This document shows positions 37,566 through 49,485 of a DNA stretch of 64,000 nucleotides, in pieces. Positions within the stretch are counted from its first letter, which is position 1; the number at the start of each line of letters is the position of its first letter. The stretch is taken from NCBI RefSeq assembly GCF_032452875.1, contig NC_083879.1, positions 73,025,472-73,089,471 on the forward strand, in the 5' to 3' direction. The notes under the pieces were generated by a model. The model ran no database searches. It was given only the letters and a program-made list of their open reading frames with translations, and was not told the DNA's origin. The DNA comes from Bos javanicus. Its lineage: Eukaryota > Chordata > Mammalia > Artiodactyla > Bovidae. The position numbers and the translations under genes are program-made.

Positions 37566-38000
37566 TGCTATCTTTTCTTTTAATTATGATAAAATTCATA
37601 TAACATGAAATTTAACTATTTGACGATTTTTAAGTGGATAGTTCGGTGTTCAGTACATTCACATTCCTGTGCAACCAAGCTTGAGAATTTTTTTCGGCAT
37701 TGTAAAACTGAAATTCATACCCATTAAATAAACAGCTCCCCATTTTCCCTCCCCCAGTCTCTGGAGACCACCATCCTACTTCCTGTCTTTTTGGATTTGA
37801 CTCTCTAGGAATCTCACATAAATGGAATCAGAGTATTCATTCCTTTTGTGTCTGGCTTATTTCATTTAGCAAGATGTCATCAAGGTTTATCCACAGGTCA
37901 GAATTTTCTTCCTTTTTAAGGCTGAATAATACTTTACATAAGTATTTAGTTCCTTCCAACTTTTGGCTGCTATAAATATAGCTGTACCATAAATGCTATC
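37566..38000 (-). repeat. Old L1 3' region
   Basis: Complement of ancient L1 3' sequence, related to 24382-24905 (AATTATGATAAAATTCATAT; GGCTGAATAATA). Confidence 0.75.
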
Positions 38001-39115
38001 TTGAAAGAATATATAAGACACTAAGGAAGAACTGAGAGTCTCAAAGATGCATTAGGGTTGACTCCGAAAACGAGGAGATTTTCACCATCCAGATGATGGA
38101 GGGCCTGGGTCTCTGAGGCTGAGGGGCAGCATGTGCACTGGGAACAGGGAGGACGTGGTGCTTTGGGAGAAACTACACACAATCCGAGTTCAGGGGTGTG
38201 TGTGTGTCAGACAAACTGGCTGCAGAGAGGTGGGGAAGAGCTCCTAACACCTTGTCCAGTTCAGTCTCTTCTTCAAGATTCTGTCCTGATCCCAGCCGAG
38301 GGCCTCAAACTGAGTGTGGAAGGAACATCACAAGCAGACATGGATGCTGACAGGTCCAGGTCACAAGCTTCTCTGCCGTCTCCCACATGGATCTTCTCTG
38401 CTCCCATCAATTTGCTTTTGACTTTGAGCCAATCTCTAGACCTTGCCTCCATCTGATACCATGATTCCTCACTGCTGACTGGGTTATTATTGAGGCTCTT
38501 TGGTGGACACAAGCTCACCCCAAGGCCCCTGCTGGAGTGGACTTGAAGCTATGCTATGGTTCCAGCAGCAGCTCACCAGGCCAGTAAGGATCAGATTTGT
38601 GCTAAAGAAAGAAGCAGTCTGTGGGGGGAGGGCAGGGGGATGGCAGCTCAGTGTGGGTGAGTGGAAGACAAGGCTACAGGAAGGGCTAAGGGACAGAGAG
38701 GGAGGCTGCAACCACAGGGCACCATGGGAGGAGGAGGAGATCTCAGAAATACAAACAAGAAAATATGGAAAGGAATGAAATATTGCAGGGTTAGGGCCAG
38801 GAAGACAACACTGATATCCCAGACTTTGTATGAATAATCAGATGTCACATATAGTGTCCTGAGTCAGGTTAAGATGAAGCCCTGGATCCCAAGGCCCATC
38901 AACCATTATGAGGGAACTCACAACACAGGGAAGAAGTTTCCTGGTATCCCCATTCCATGGTCAGTTTCCAAGAAAGATTCACCTACAATGTCACTGATCT
39001 AATCTGCATCCATTAGGAGGAAACAGTCCCCCTGACACACTGCCAAAGAAGTCAAGAGCAGATGTGGTGCTAAATCTTTAGCCAGATTTTAAAAAGGCAA
39101 ATGGCTTAAACTAAC
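38001..39115. other. Unassigned intron
   Basis: Mixed composition, GC-richer at 38100-38800; frames up to 107 codons with no recognisable family. Confidence 0.5.
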
Positions 39116-39307
39116 CTTTTGTCTTGGGTGAAAGTATGGATACAGGTTCTTCAATACCAGAGGCCTGTCCGACATATGCCTGAAGTTCACATCGTAAAAG
39201 GAAATCATTCCTTTGTTGGGCCAGGATGGTGGTGGACGATACGCAAGTTGCCAGGATGCTTCTTTCACAAGGTCTGTGTATTCAATCACCCTTTCTACTG
39301 AAATCAT
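39116..39307 (-). CDS. ABCC4: ABCC4-like exon, start of NBD2 with altered A-loop
   Basis: This 192-bp (64-codon) exon begins MISVERVIEYTDL, the TMD2-NBD2 linker of MRP4, and runs through RPPPSWPNKGMISFYDVNF into the first beta strands of NBD2. The acceptor is ATGTTTCAG and the donor GTTAGT. It is in phase 0 at both ends and has no stop. The family has an aromatic residue (Tyr) at the A-loop, which stacks on the ATP adenine; here the aligned codon at 39178-39176 is CAT (His). By eye about 27 of 64 residues differ from human MRP4, against about 10 of 52 in the next exon. The excess is concentrated in the second half (FRHMSDRPLVLKNL onward). Confidence 0.92.
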
Positions 39308-39727
39308 CTGAAACATGTATGACATCTCATGAGTTAGTATCAGAGGGTCTTGTTTATGGATGTTCAGAGATTGTAAATGAAACCTTCTGCTTTTATATAG
39401 TTCAGAACAACCTAGATCTCAGCATCCACAAAGGACAGAAGTAGGAGTCTGATAAGGCCTTGGATGATTTAAAAACTTGTTCATCATCTTCAACTCTTTC
39501 ACATATGACTATTTCCTTCAATTTTATATTAAAGCTAAAAAATCAAAGAAATACATGGTAAAATTTTATTGATCCTCCTTTCACATCTGAATTAAAAAAA
39601 AAAGAATATTTTCAAAGAAAATAATACTTTTGGACACCAACTAGTAATGTGTGGCCACAGAAGGGCCACGTGTTATAGATGAACAGAACTGGATGGTCAT
39701 CAAACCTCATTTTAGTAATCAGTAATT
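39308..39727. other. Intron upstream of the A-loop exon
   Basis: Nothing recognised. Confidence 0.5.
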
Positions 39728-39740
39728 TTCTACTCTGTTA

Positions 39741-40052
39741 TGAGCTTTCCTGATAGCTCAGTTTGTAAAGAATTTGCCTGCAATGCAGGAGACCCTGGTT
39801 CAGTTCCTGGGTTGGGAAGTTCCCCTGAAGAAGGGATAAGCTAACCACTCCAGTATTCTTGGCCTTGTCTTGTGGCTCAGCTGGTAAAGAATCCTCCTGC
39901 AATGCAGGTGACCTGGGTTTGATCCCTGGGTTGGGAAGACCCCTAGAGAAAGGAAAGGCTATCCACTCCAGTATTCTGGCCTGGAGAATTCCATGGACTA
40001 TATAGTCCATGGGGTCGCAAAGAGTCAGACACGACTGAGCGACTTTCACTAC
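39741..40052 (+). repeat. Bov-tA SINE dimer with target duplication
   Basis: Two tandem Bov-tA monomers (39741-39868 and 39869-40052). A perfect 13-bp duplication TTCTACTCTGTTA flanks the pair (39728-39740, 40053-40065), so they inserted as one unit. Confidence 0.93.
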
Positions 40053-40065
40053 TTCTACTCTGTTA

Positions 40066-40548
40066 GAAGAAAGATATGGAAAAATTTCATTTTTATTGTT
40101 TTTCTCCCTTTAGGAAAAGGTACAAATATTCAAAAGTGTATAATGTTTCTTCTAAAGAACGATGACTCCACACCTTAGAAAGCATATTCTGAGAGGGAGC
40201 CTATCCTACCAGGAAAAAGGGCCACCAGCAAATTCGTTCAGTGTTCAACACACACAAAAATAAATGATAAAATAGGGGATGGGTGGGGGAACATAGTAAT
40301 TAAATAAACCTCAAAATATTGGATTATTTTATTTTACCAAAAATGAGGAATTACCCATTAAGAAACAAATGTAAACAGGCTGCTAAGAAATGAGCTTATA
40401 TTGTCTCCAGAATTTCAGAACCTCCCTCCTACAGGAGGTTGTATTTGGAGACAGTTTGTGATGAATACAAAACCTTCTGACATGGCATACGCATGACTGA
40501 GAAAAATATGTATATATTTTATTTTACATTAACTTTAAGCACATGGAA
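40066..40548. other. Unassigned intron
   Basis: AT-rich; nothing recognised. Confidence 0.5.
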
Positions 40549-40768
40549 AGTGAAAGTGAAACTTGCTCAGTCATGCCCAACTCTTTGCAACCCCATGGAC
40601 TGTAGCCTGCCAGGCTCCTCTGTCCATGGGGATTCTCCAGGCAAGAATACTGGAGTAGCTGTTCCCTTTTCCATGGGATCTTCCCAACCAAGGTATTGAA
40701 CCTGAGTCTCCTGTGACTCCTGCATTGCAGGAGGATTCTTTACCTTCTGAGCCACAAGAAAAGCCCTT
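40549..40768 (-). repeat. Bov-tA SINE
   Basis: Near full-length minus-strand copy ending AAGAAAAGCCC, 140 bp from the QWCVRQSAEVEN exon. Confidence 0.9.
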
Positions 40769-40908
40769 AAGAAGATGGAGGAGAATGTAAAAAAACTTTG
40801 TAAAATGATGTAAAAATAACAGTTTTATTATTTTACGTAAGAATTGCTTTTATGTCATATAACAGCAAGGAGACTTGAAAAGGCTAAGAACAGAAAAATA
40901 AACATCAC

Positions 40909-41009
40909 CGTGTTCTCAACTTCCGCACTTTGCCTGACACACCACTGGAAGATACTGATAAGTGTGATGGTTAGTGACAAGACGAGGCCAACATGCCCAG
41001 CATCCAAAG
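40909..41009 (-). CDS. ABCC4: ABCC4-like exon, last TMD2 helix
   Basis: This 101-bp exon reads LDAGHVGLVLSLTITLISIF followed by QWCVRQSAEVENT. It covers the end of TMD2 with the conserved MRP motif QW.VRQSAEVEN that links the last helix to NBD2. The acceptor is CTCATTTAG; the donor is GTGATG, a weak match to consensus. The first two bases complete a split Thr codon and the exon ends in phase 0. The final residue is Thr where MRP4 has Met. The exon is too short to stand out as an open reading frame. It was found by its motif and confirmed by the fit of its splice phases. A Bov-tA SINE lies about 140 bp downstream in the intron. Confidence 0.9.
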
Positions 41010-41096
41010 CTAAATGAGGAAGAAGAAGAAGAAAGTCAGTCTCCTTCTCAACCCTTCACACAGGTCCTTCTGTCACTCTACAAAGAAGACACCTTT

Positions 41097-41300
41097 ATTT
41101 TTATGATTTTTATTTGAGTGTAGTTGATTTACAAAGTTGTGTTAGTTTCAGGTATACAATAAAGTGAATTAGCCAGACATATATGTAATCTGCTCTTTAA
41201 AAATTATTTTCCAACATACATCATTACAGAGTACTAAATAGAGTTCCCTGTGCTATACAGTAGGTCTTTTTTAGTTATTTATTTTATATATAGTAGTGAG
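41097..41300 (-). repeat. L1 3' end fragment
   Basis: GAGTGTAGTTGATTTACAAA and AGAGTTCCCTGTGCTATACA are the complement of the ruminant L1 3' region. Confidence 0.75.
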
Positions 41301-41412
41301 AAGACTCCTTTATAATATTTAAATCATTTGCATGTAATGATAGTATTACTCATAATATTACTTCTGTTGTATGAGACAATAATAAAGTTAAAAAAAAAAA
41401 AAAAAACTCTAT

Positions 41413-41625
41413 GAGGGACTTTCCTGGTGGTCCAATAGCTAAGACTCCGAGCTCCCAATGCAGGGGGTCCAGGTTCAATCCCTGGTCAGGGAACTAGATA
41501 GACTCCACATGCCACAACTAAGAGTTCACATGCTGCAACTAAAGTCCTGCCTGTTACAACTAAGACTGAAGATCCTGCATGCCCCAACTAAGACCCAGTA
41601 CAGCCAAATAAATAAGTAATTTTTT
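41413..41625 (+). repeat. CHR-type SINE
   Basis: GGGACTTTCCTGGTGGTCCA head, GGTTCAATCCCTGGTCAGGG B-box region, CACAACTAAGA units, then CAGCCAAATAAATAA. A 17-A run precedes it. Confidence 0.85.
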
Positions 41626-41667
41626 AAGAATATTATGAATTTAGAAAGAACTAACAAAGCTGTTAAA

Positions 41668-41817
41668 CGACAGAGGATGAAATAGTTGTATGGCATCACC
41701 AACTCAATGGACATGAGTTTGAGAAAACTCCGGGAGTTGGTGATGGACAGGGAGACCTGGTGTGCTGCAGTCCATGGCGTCACAAAGAGTCAGACATGAC
41801 TCAGCAATTGAACTGAA
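41668..41817 (+). repeat. BovB LINE 3' end, arm of a palindrome
   Basis: Terminal 150 bp of BovB, head to head with the minus-strand BovB that begins at 41823. Confidence 0.88.
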
Positions 41818-41822
41818 CAAAG

Positions 41823-43453
41823 TTGTTGTTCAGTCACTAAGTCATGTCTGACTCTCTGTCTCCATGGACTGCAGCACACCAGGCTTCCTGTCCTTCGTTA
41901 TCTCCTGGTGTTTGCTCAAACTCATGTCCATCAAGTCAGTGATACCATCCAACCATCTCATCTTCCGCCACTCCCCTCTTCTCCTGCCTTCAATCTTTCT
42001 CAGTATCAGGGTCTTCTCCAATGAGTCAGCGCTTCTCATCAGGTGCTCAAAGTATTGGAGCTTTGCCTTCAGCATCAGTCCTTCCAGTGAATATTCAGGG
42101 TTGATTTCCTTTAGGATTGACTGGTTTGATCTCCTTACAGTTCAAAGGACTCTCAAGAGTCTTCTCAAAACCACAGCTTGAAAGCATCAATTCTTTGGTC
42201 CTCAGCCTTTTTTAATGGCCCAGCTCATACATCTGTTGACAACTCTTACATGACTACTGGAAAAAATATACCTTCACTACGTGGATCTTTGTTGGCAAAG
42301 TGATGTCTCTGCTTTGTAATAGTCTGTCTAGATTTGTCATAACTTTCCTTCCAAGAAGCAAACATCTTTTCATTCATGGCTACAGTCACAGTTTGAAGTG
42401 ATTTTTGGAACCTAAGAAAATAAAATCTGTTACTGTTTTTAATTTTTCCCCAGATGGGACCAGATATCATGATCTTAGTTTTTTGAATGTTGAGTTTCAA
42501 GCCAGCTTTTCCACTCTGCTCTGTCACTTTCATCAAGAGGCTTCTCACTTTCTGTCATTAGAATGGTATCATCTGCATATCTGTGGTTATTGATATTTCT
42601 CCCAGAAATCTTGATTCCAGCTTGTGCTTCATCCAGCCCAGCATTTTGCATGATGTATTCTGCATATAAGTTAAATAAACATAGTGACAATATACAGCCT
42701 TGTCATTCTCCTTCTCCAGTTTTGAAGTACTCCATGGTTTCTTGTCCAGTTCTGTTTCTTCTTGACTTGCATACAGGTTTCTCAGGATACAGGTAAGATG
42801 GTCTGGTATTCCTATCTCTTTCAGAATTTTTCACAGTTTGTTGTGATCTACACAGTCAAAGCCTTTCACATAGTCAATGAAGCCGATGTTTTTCTGGAAT
42901 TCCCTTCATTTCTCTATGATCCAGGGAATATTGGCAGTTTCACCTCTGGTTCCTCTACCTTTGGTAAACCCAGCTTGTCCAGCTGGAAGTTTCTGTTTCA
43001 TGCACTGCTTAAGTCTTGTTTGAAGGAATTTGTGTATAACCTTACTAGCATGCAAAATGAGTGCAAATGTATCATAGTTTGAACATTCTCTGGGATTGCC
43101 TTTCTTTAGGATTGGAATGAAAACTAACCTTTTCCAATCCTGTGGCCACTGTTGAATTTTCCAAATTAGCTGGTATATTAAGTGCCGCACTTCAACCAAA
43201 TCATCTTTTAGGAGATTAAACTGCTCAGCTAGAATTCCATTACCTTCACTAGCTTTGTTCGTAGTAAAGCTTTGAAGTTAAGTTCCACTTGACTTCACAG
43301 TCCAGGACGTCTGGGCTTAGGTGAGTGACCACATCATCATGGTTATCCAGGTCATTAAGATCTTTTTTGTACAGTTATTCTGTGTATTCATGCCATCTCT
43401 TCCTAATCTCTTCTGCTTCTCTTAGGTCCTTACCATTTTTGTCCTTTATCATT
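41823..43453 (-). repeat. BovB LINE, 1.6 kb
   Basis: From the BovB tail through the RT (YADD at about 42572-42583 on the minus strand, WPQDWK, AGFTKGRGTRG) to the GCCATCTCTTCCTAATCTC region. Frame broken by deletions. Confidence 0.93.
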
Positions 43454-43863
43454 TAATCCCACCTGGAGTGAGATACACTTGACAGTATAACATAGGTGAG
43501 GATGCCATTGCTCAGATTTTTATCCTTATGCTTCAATTATCATTATGTAATTTCACTTTCTATGTCCAATGTAGCTGCAATTGAAATCACAAAAACAAGA
43601 CAATGGGTTTTGCAAAACTAGGCAATGCTTTTAAATCTAACAAATTAATCTCATTTTTGCATTAAAGACTGTGATTCAGGGTTATTGTTATGGAATAGTG
43701 AGGGATGGTGAATTCATGACACACATTCCAACAACTGCTCATTTGTGACGCACACAGCAGTGAGGATACTGTTTTTGCTACAGAGACTCTTTCTAACACC
43801 AGTACACCAGACCCCTACAACCAAGAGATCCAAGTAGCCCTAAGGCTAAAATCTATAACCTAA
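43454..43863. other. Unassigned intron
   Basis: Nothing recognised. Confidence 0.5.
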
Positions 43864-43865
43864 AC

Positions 43866-44602
43866 AGTCAGTTCAGCTCAGTTGCTCAGTCCTGTCTGAC
43901 TCTTTGTGACCCCATGAATTGCAGCATGCTAGGCCTCCCTGTCCATCACGAACTCCTGGAGTTCACTCAGACTCACGTCCATCGAGTCAGTGATGCTATC
44001 CAGCCATCTCATCCTCTGTCGTCCCCTTCTCCTACTGCCCCCAATCCCTCCCAGCATCAGAGTCTTTTCCAATGAGTCAACTCTTCGCATGAGGTGGCCA
44101 AAATATTGGAGTTTCAGCTTCAGCATCAGTCCTTCCAAAGAACAACCAGGACTGATCTCCTTTAGAATGGACTGGTTGGATCTCCTTGCAGTTCAAGGGA
44201 CTCTCAAGAGTCTTCTCCAACACCACAGTTCAAACTCATCAATTCTTTGGTGCTCAGCTTTCTTCACAGTCCAACTTTCATATCCCTACATGACCACTGG
44301 AAAAACTATAGCCTTGACTAGCCAGAACTTTGTTGGCAAAGTAATGTCACTGCTTTTGAATATGCTATCTAGGTTGGTCATAACTTCCCTTTCAAGGAGT
44401 AAGCGTCTTTTAATTTCATGGCTGCAATCACCATCTGCAGTGATCTTGGAGCCCAAAAAGATAGTCTGACACTGTTTCCATTGTTTCCCCATCTATTTCC
44501 CATGAAGTGATGGGACCAGATGCCATGATCTTCGTTTTCTGAAAGTTGACCTTTAAGCTAACTTTTTCACTCTCCTCTTTCGCTTTCATCAAGAGGTTTT
44601 TT
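43866..44602 (-). repeat. BovB LINE, left host part
   Basis: Minus-strand BovB tail and RT C-terminal part, interrupted at 44603 by an inverted BovB tail. Confidence 0.92.
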
Positions 44603-45030
44603 GTATGGATATGAGAGTTGGACTGTGAAGAAGGCTGAGCACCGAAGAATTGACGTGTTTGAACTGTGGTGTTGTAGAAGACTCTTGAGAGTCCCTTGGA
44701 CTGCAAGGAGATCCAACCAGTCCATTATGAAGGAGATCAGCCCTGGGATTTCTTTGGAAGGAATGATGCTAAAGCTGAAATTCCAGTACTTTGGCCACCT
44801 CATGCGAAGAGTTGACTCACTGGAAAAGACTCTGATGCTGGGAGGGATTGGGGGGAGGAGGAGAAGGGGACGACAGAGGATGAGATGGTGGGATGGCATC
44901 ACTGACTCGATGGACGTGAGTCTGAGTCAACTCCGGGAGTTGGTGATGGACCGGGAGGCCTGGCGTGCTGCAATTCATGGGGTCGCGAAGAGTCAGACAC
45001 GACTGAGCGACTGAACTGAACTGAACTTTC
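44603..45030 (+). repeat. BovB LINE 3' end nested in BovB, inverted
   Basis: 428 bp from GTATGGATATGAGAGTTGGA to the (GAACT)n tail. Close in sequence to the complement of 43866-44300. About 15 bp of the host appears to be lost at the junction, and no target duplication is evident. Confidence 0.9.
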
Positions 45031-45453
45031 TGCTGTAAGGTTGGAGTCATCTGCATATCTGAGATTATTGATATTTCTCCCAGCAATCTTGATTCCAGCT
45101 TGTGCTTCCTCCAGCCCAGCATTTCTCATGATGTACTCTGCATAGAAGTTAAATAAGCAGGGTGACAGTATACAGCCTTGATGTATTCCTTTTCCTATTT
45201 GGAGCCAGTCTGTTACATGTCCAGTTCTAACTGTTGCTTCCTGACCTGCATATAGGTTTCTCAGAAGGCAGGTCAGGTGGTCTGGTATTCCCATCTCTTT
45301 CAGAATTTTCCACAGTTTACTGTGATCCACACAATCAAAGGCTTTGGCATAGTCAATAAAGCAGAAGTAGATGTTTTTCTGGAATTCTCTTCCTTTATCC
45401 ATGATCCAGCGGATGTTGGCAATTTGATCTCTAGTTCCTCAGCCTTTTCTAAG
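45031..45453 (-). repeat. BovB LINE, right host part
   Basis: Resumes the element of 43866-44602 at the RT region and carries the YADD box. Confidence 0.9.
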
Positions 45454-45619
45454 CTGTACAGAAAGCTTAATAGTAAACTTGGTTCTCTCTATCCAACTAC
45501 AGGACACTACCTGGGATGTTCAGAAGGTCATCCTTCTACAGTCATATAGACCTCAACCCATTCAAAGAAAGATAAAAAGATAAAAGATCTCCATGATGAC
45601 CTACTGTAAACAAACAAGC

Positions 45620-47615
45620 AAACTACTCAAAAGCAATCTACAGATTCAATGCAATCCCTATCAAATTGCCAATGGCATTTTTCACAGAATTAGAACAAAA
45701 AAGTTTACATTTTGAATGGAAACACAAAATACCATGAATAGCCAATGTAATCTTGAGAAAAACAAAGAAGAAAAATGAAGCTAGGAGGAATCACGCTCCC
45801 TGTCTTTAGACTATATTACAAAGCTGCTGCTGCTAAGTCGCTTCAGTTGTGTCAGACTCTGTGCGACCCCACAGACAGCAGCCCACCAGGCTCCCCCATC
45901 CGTGGGATTCTCCAGGCAAGAACACTGGAGTGGGTTGCCATTTCCTTCTCCAATGCATGAAAGTGAAAAATGAAAGTGAAGTCACTCAGTCGTGTCCGAC
46001 CCTCAGAGACCCCATGGACTGTAGCTTTCCAGGCTCCTCCGTCCATGGGACTTTCCCAGGCAAGAGTACTGGAGTTGGGTGCCATTGCCTTCTCTGTATT
46101 ACAAAGCTACAGTAACTGAAAGTGGTACCAAATGCTAAGTGGCACCAAAATCAGAAATACAGATCAACAGAACAGGACAGAAAGTCCAGAGATAACCACC
46201 AGGCACCTATGATCACTTATGACAAAGTAAGCAAGAATATACAACAGAGAAAAGACTTTCTTCAATAACTGGTGCTGGGAAAACTGGACAGCTACATGTA
46301 AAATAATAAAATTAGAACTTTCCCTAACACCATACACAAAAATAAACTCAAAATGGATTAAAGACATAAATGTAAGACCAGACACTACAAAACTTTTAGA
46401 TGAAAACATAGGGAGAACTCTCTCTGACATAAATTGCAGGACCTCCTAGAGTAACGAAAATAAAATAAAACATAAACAAATGGGACCCAATTAATCTTAA
46501 AAGCTTTTGCACAGCAAAGAAATCCATAAAAAATACCAAAGATAATCTGCAGAATGGGGAGAAATATTTGCAAACAAAGTGACTTACAAGGGATGACTCT
46601 CCAAAATATACAAACAGCTCATGCAGTTCAATATAAAATAAATAAATAAATAAACAAAAAAATCCAAAAAATGGGCAGAAGATTAAAAGAGAATGTCTCC
46701 AAAGAAGAAACACAGATGGCCAAAAAAAAAAAAAATGCATGAAAAGATGGTCAACATCTCTAATTATTAGGAAAATGTATATCAAAACTACAGTGAAAAA
46801 AAATGAAAAAAAAAAGCAAAAATCTACAGTGAGGTTTCACCTCACACCAGTCAGAATGACCATCATCAAAACAATAAATACTGGAGAGGATGTGGAGAAA
46901 AGGGAACCCTCCAACACTGTTGGTGGGAATGTAAACTGGTAAAGCCACTATGGAGAACAATATGGAGTTTCCTTTAAAAACTAAAAAGAGAGCTACCATA
47001 TGATCCTGCAATCCCACTCCTGGGCATATATCCAGAGAAAACCATAATTCCAAAAGATACGTCCACCCTTATGTTCACTGTAGCACTATTTACAACAGCC
47101 GGGACATAGAAGCAACCTAAATGTCCATCAACAGAGCAATGGATAAGGAAGATGCGCTATTATACATATAGTGTAATATTACTCAGCCATAAAAAAGAGT
47201 GAAATAATACCATTTGCAGCAACATGGCTGGACCTAGAGATTTTCATACTGAGTGAAGTAAGTCAGACAAAGAGAATATGATATTGCTTATATATGGAAT
47301 ATAACAAAAGGCTACAAATGAACTTATCTACAAAACAGAAGTAGAGTAACAGATGTAGAAAATAAACTTACGGTTAACAGGGGATAAGGGAGGGGAGGGA
47401 TAAATTGGAAGACTGGGATTGACACATACATACTACTCTATATAAAATATTAAAATAGATAACTAATAAGAAACTACTGTAAAGTACAGAGAACTCAGTA
47501 ATGATCTACATGAGAAAGAACCTAAAAAAGAGTGGATATATGTGGATTGACTTTGCTGTACATTGGAAACTAAGACAACAGTGTAAATGAACTATACCCC
47601 AGTAAAACTTAAAAT
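45620..47615 (+). repeat. L1 LINE, ORF2 end and 3' UTR
   Basis: About 2 kb of plus-strand L1 (AATCTACAGATTCAATGCAA; GGTGCTGGGAAAACTGGACA; ACTCAGCCATAAAAAAGAG; AAACTATACCCCAGTAAAAC-like end). ORF2 is broken. It contains the nested Bov-A2 at 45826-46096. Confidence 0.92.
45826..46096 (-). repeat. Bov-A2 SINE nested in L1
   Basis: Minus-strand Bov-A2 dimer with the GCTGCTGCT tail at its left. Perfect 12-bp duplication TATTACAAAGCT (45814-45825, 46097-46108). Confidence 0.95.
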
Positions 47616-47835
47616 AAAAATGAAAGAATGTCCTGAGCGAGCCAAAGCAGGGGCCCAAGGCACCAAAGGTCTGCTGGAGCAGGCACGTCATACCTGGACT
47701 TTGCTCCTAAGGATTCTGAAAGTGAAAAATAGAAATTCTTTTCTAAAAGATAGTTCATTTGAAGTAGTAATCAAAATGCAAATTACTTAAAAAAATATAC
47801 ATTCACCCCAATGTTCATGGGGTATGGAAAAAGAA

Positions 47836-47935
47836 TCTTTAAAAAGTGGATATATGTATAACAGAGTCACTTGGCTGTACACCTGAAGCTAACACATTGT
47901 AAATCAACCATATGCCAATCTTTTTTTTTTTTAAT
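47836..47935 (+). repeat. Second L1 3' terminus
   Basis: GTATAACAGAGTCACTTGGC to GTAAATCAACCATATGCCAA. It repeats the L1 end downstream of the copy ending at 47615. Confidence 0.65.
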
Positions 47936-48173
47936 GGCCTCAAAAAGACCTACTGTAAATAAATAAGTAAATAAAAAAAAAAAGATAAAAGTTCTCATTA
48001 AGACACAAACAACTTCTCATGGACCACACTGTGGAGTCACATACTGCAGACACTTTAATACAATTCATTAGAACCAAAGAGTATATATTAGACATGATGA
48101 CAAGAGTTTAATAACTACAAAAAAAAAAGCTAAAAAGTGTAAACATACCACAAGTATTCATATCTGTACTTAC
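47936..48173. other. Intron downstream of the SRWLAVYLD exon
   Basis: A-rich runs; nothing else recognised. Confidence 0.5.
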
Positions 48174-48284
48174 TTTCTACCAGAATCAGGGCCCCGAAAG
48201 CAACAGCAGTGACAAAGATGGCACAGATGACATCTAGATACACAGCGAGCCATCGGGACGTCGTCAAAAGCAGGAACCAAGCCT
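48174..48284 (-). CDS. ABCC4: ABCC4-like exon, TMD2 helix 11 region
   Basis: This 111-bp exon encodes EAWFLLLTTSRWLAVYLDVI followed by CAIFVTAVAFGALILVE. The AWF.....SRW...RLD motif and the long hydrophobic run are typical of the penultimate TMD2 helix in MRP4 and its relatives. Frame is exact: two bases at the start finish a split Glu codon and one A at the end begins a split Thr codon. The donor GTAAGT (48173-48168) is a strong consensus. The acceptor CCAAATCCAG has a poor pyrimidine tract, which could weaken splicing. In the MRP4 family an Arg precedes LD at this helix; here the residue is Tyr. A young L1 fragment lies about 490 bp upstream in the intron. Confidence 0.9.
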
Positions 48285-48759
48285 CTGGATTTGGAACCAT
48301 AATAAGTGTAATATATAAACAGAAAAACCATGTTAGCTGCTTCTCATGAGGGAGAATATTTTCTCAGTTGAGCTACAGAAGATTTTACACAGGTAGGACA
48401 GCAAAGTTACATACCCAAGGAACCTGAAGATTCTATAAAACTAGGTTCTAACACAAGACAATGAATGTATGGGACACACAGGAATCAGTCCAGGAAGCAT
48501 GCATTGAAAACTTCAACCCACAGGTTATCAACAGAAATAAGATCACAAGAAGGAAGATGGGAACTCATCTCATCTGTGCATTTCCTGCAGTGCTGGGCCT
48601 CAGTGTGAAGATCATCCTCTCACAGGGTCGACTGCTCCCAGCTCTCACACAGCAGAGAGCACAGCTCACACTGTTTCCAGCACCTTCTGCCCTCACCACA
48701 GGGCCTTGCAGTGTTTATTCTTAGGAAAGAATGTCTATGTGACCATCAGCTAACAGGAA
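48285..48759. other. Intron upstream of the SRWLAVYLD exon
   Basis: Nothing recognised. Confidence 0.5.
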
Positions 48760-48770
48760 CTGCATGTGAC

Positions 48771-49278
48771 CTTCTTTTTTTTTATGTAACTTTATTTTTT
48801 AACTTTACAATATTGTATTGGTTTTGCCATATATCAAAATGAATCTGCCACAGGTATACATGTGTTCCCCATCCTGAACCCTCCTCCCTCCTCCCTCCCC
48901 ATATCATCCCTCTGGGTCGTCCCATTGCGCCAGCCCCAAGGATCCAGTATCATGCATTGAACCTGGACTGGCGACTCATTTCATATATGATATTATACAT
49001 ATTTCAATGCCATTTTCCCAAATCATCCCACCCTCTCCCTCTCCCACAGAGTCCAAAAGACTGTTTTATACATCTGTGTCTCTTTTGCTGTCTCGCATAC
49101 AGGGTTATTGTTACCATCTTTCTAAATTCCATATATATGCGTTAGTATACTATATTGGTGTTTTTCTTTCTGGCTTACTTCACTCTGTATAATAGGCTCC
49201 AATTTCATCCACCTCATTAGAACTGATTCAAATGTATTCTTTTTAATGGCTGAGTAATACTCCATTGTGTATATGTAC
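48771..49278 (-). repeat. Young L1 3' UTR fragment with target duplication
   Basis: Complement of the bovine L1 3' end, with a T-run at 48775-48784 (its poly-A). CTGCATGTGAC flanks it (48760-48770, 49279-49289). Same orientation as the host gene. Confidence 0.9.
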
Positions 49279-49485
49279 CTGCATGTGACTTTCAAAATGC
49301 CATTTTTATCTTCAAAATACAATAATTATTGGAAAGTTTAGCTTGGATTTTATAGACTTAGAGGAAATTCTGAATTTTCTACCGAGGGAAAAAATTTCAC
49401 TGATAAAAACATAATCAAGTGGGTGGCAAATCAGGAAATTATTTCCTCAATCACATCTGCCACCCTCCACGCTCTGAAAAGAGTC

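Noticed and set aside
5190..39075. Weak similarity of 5390-5440 and 39030-39075 as a duplicated exon
   Set aside because: Only short stretches agree, with no frame or splice signals; perhaps an old unidentified repeat.
46160..46785. Hydrophobic minus-strand frames as membrane proteins
   Set aside because: Antisense of A-rich L1 ORF2 produces Phe/Leu-rich frames by composition alone.
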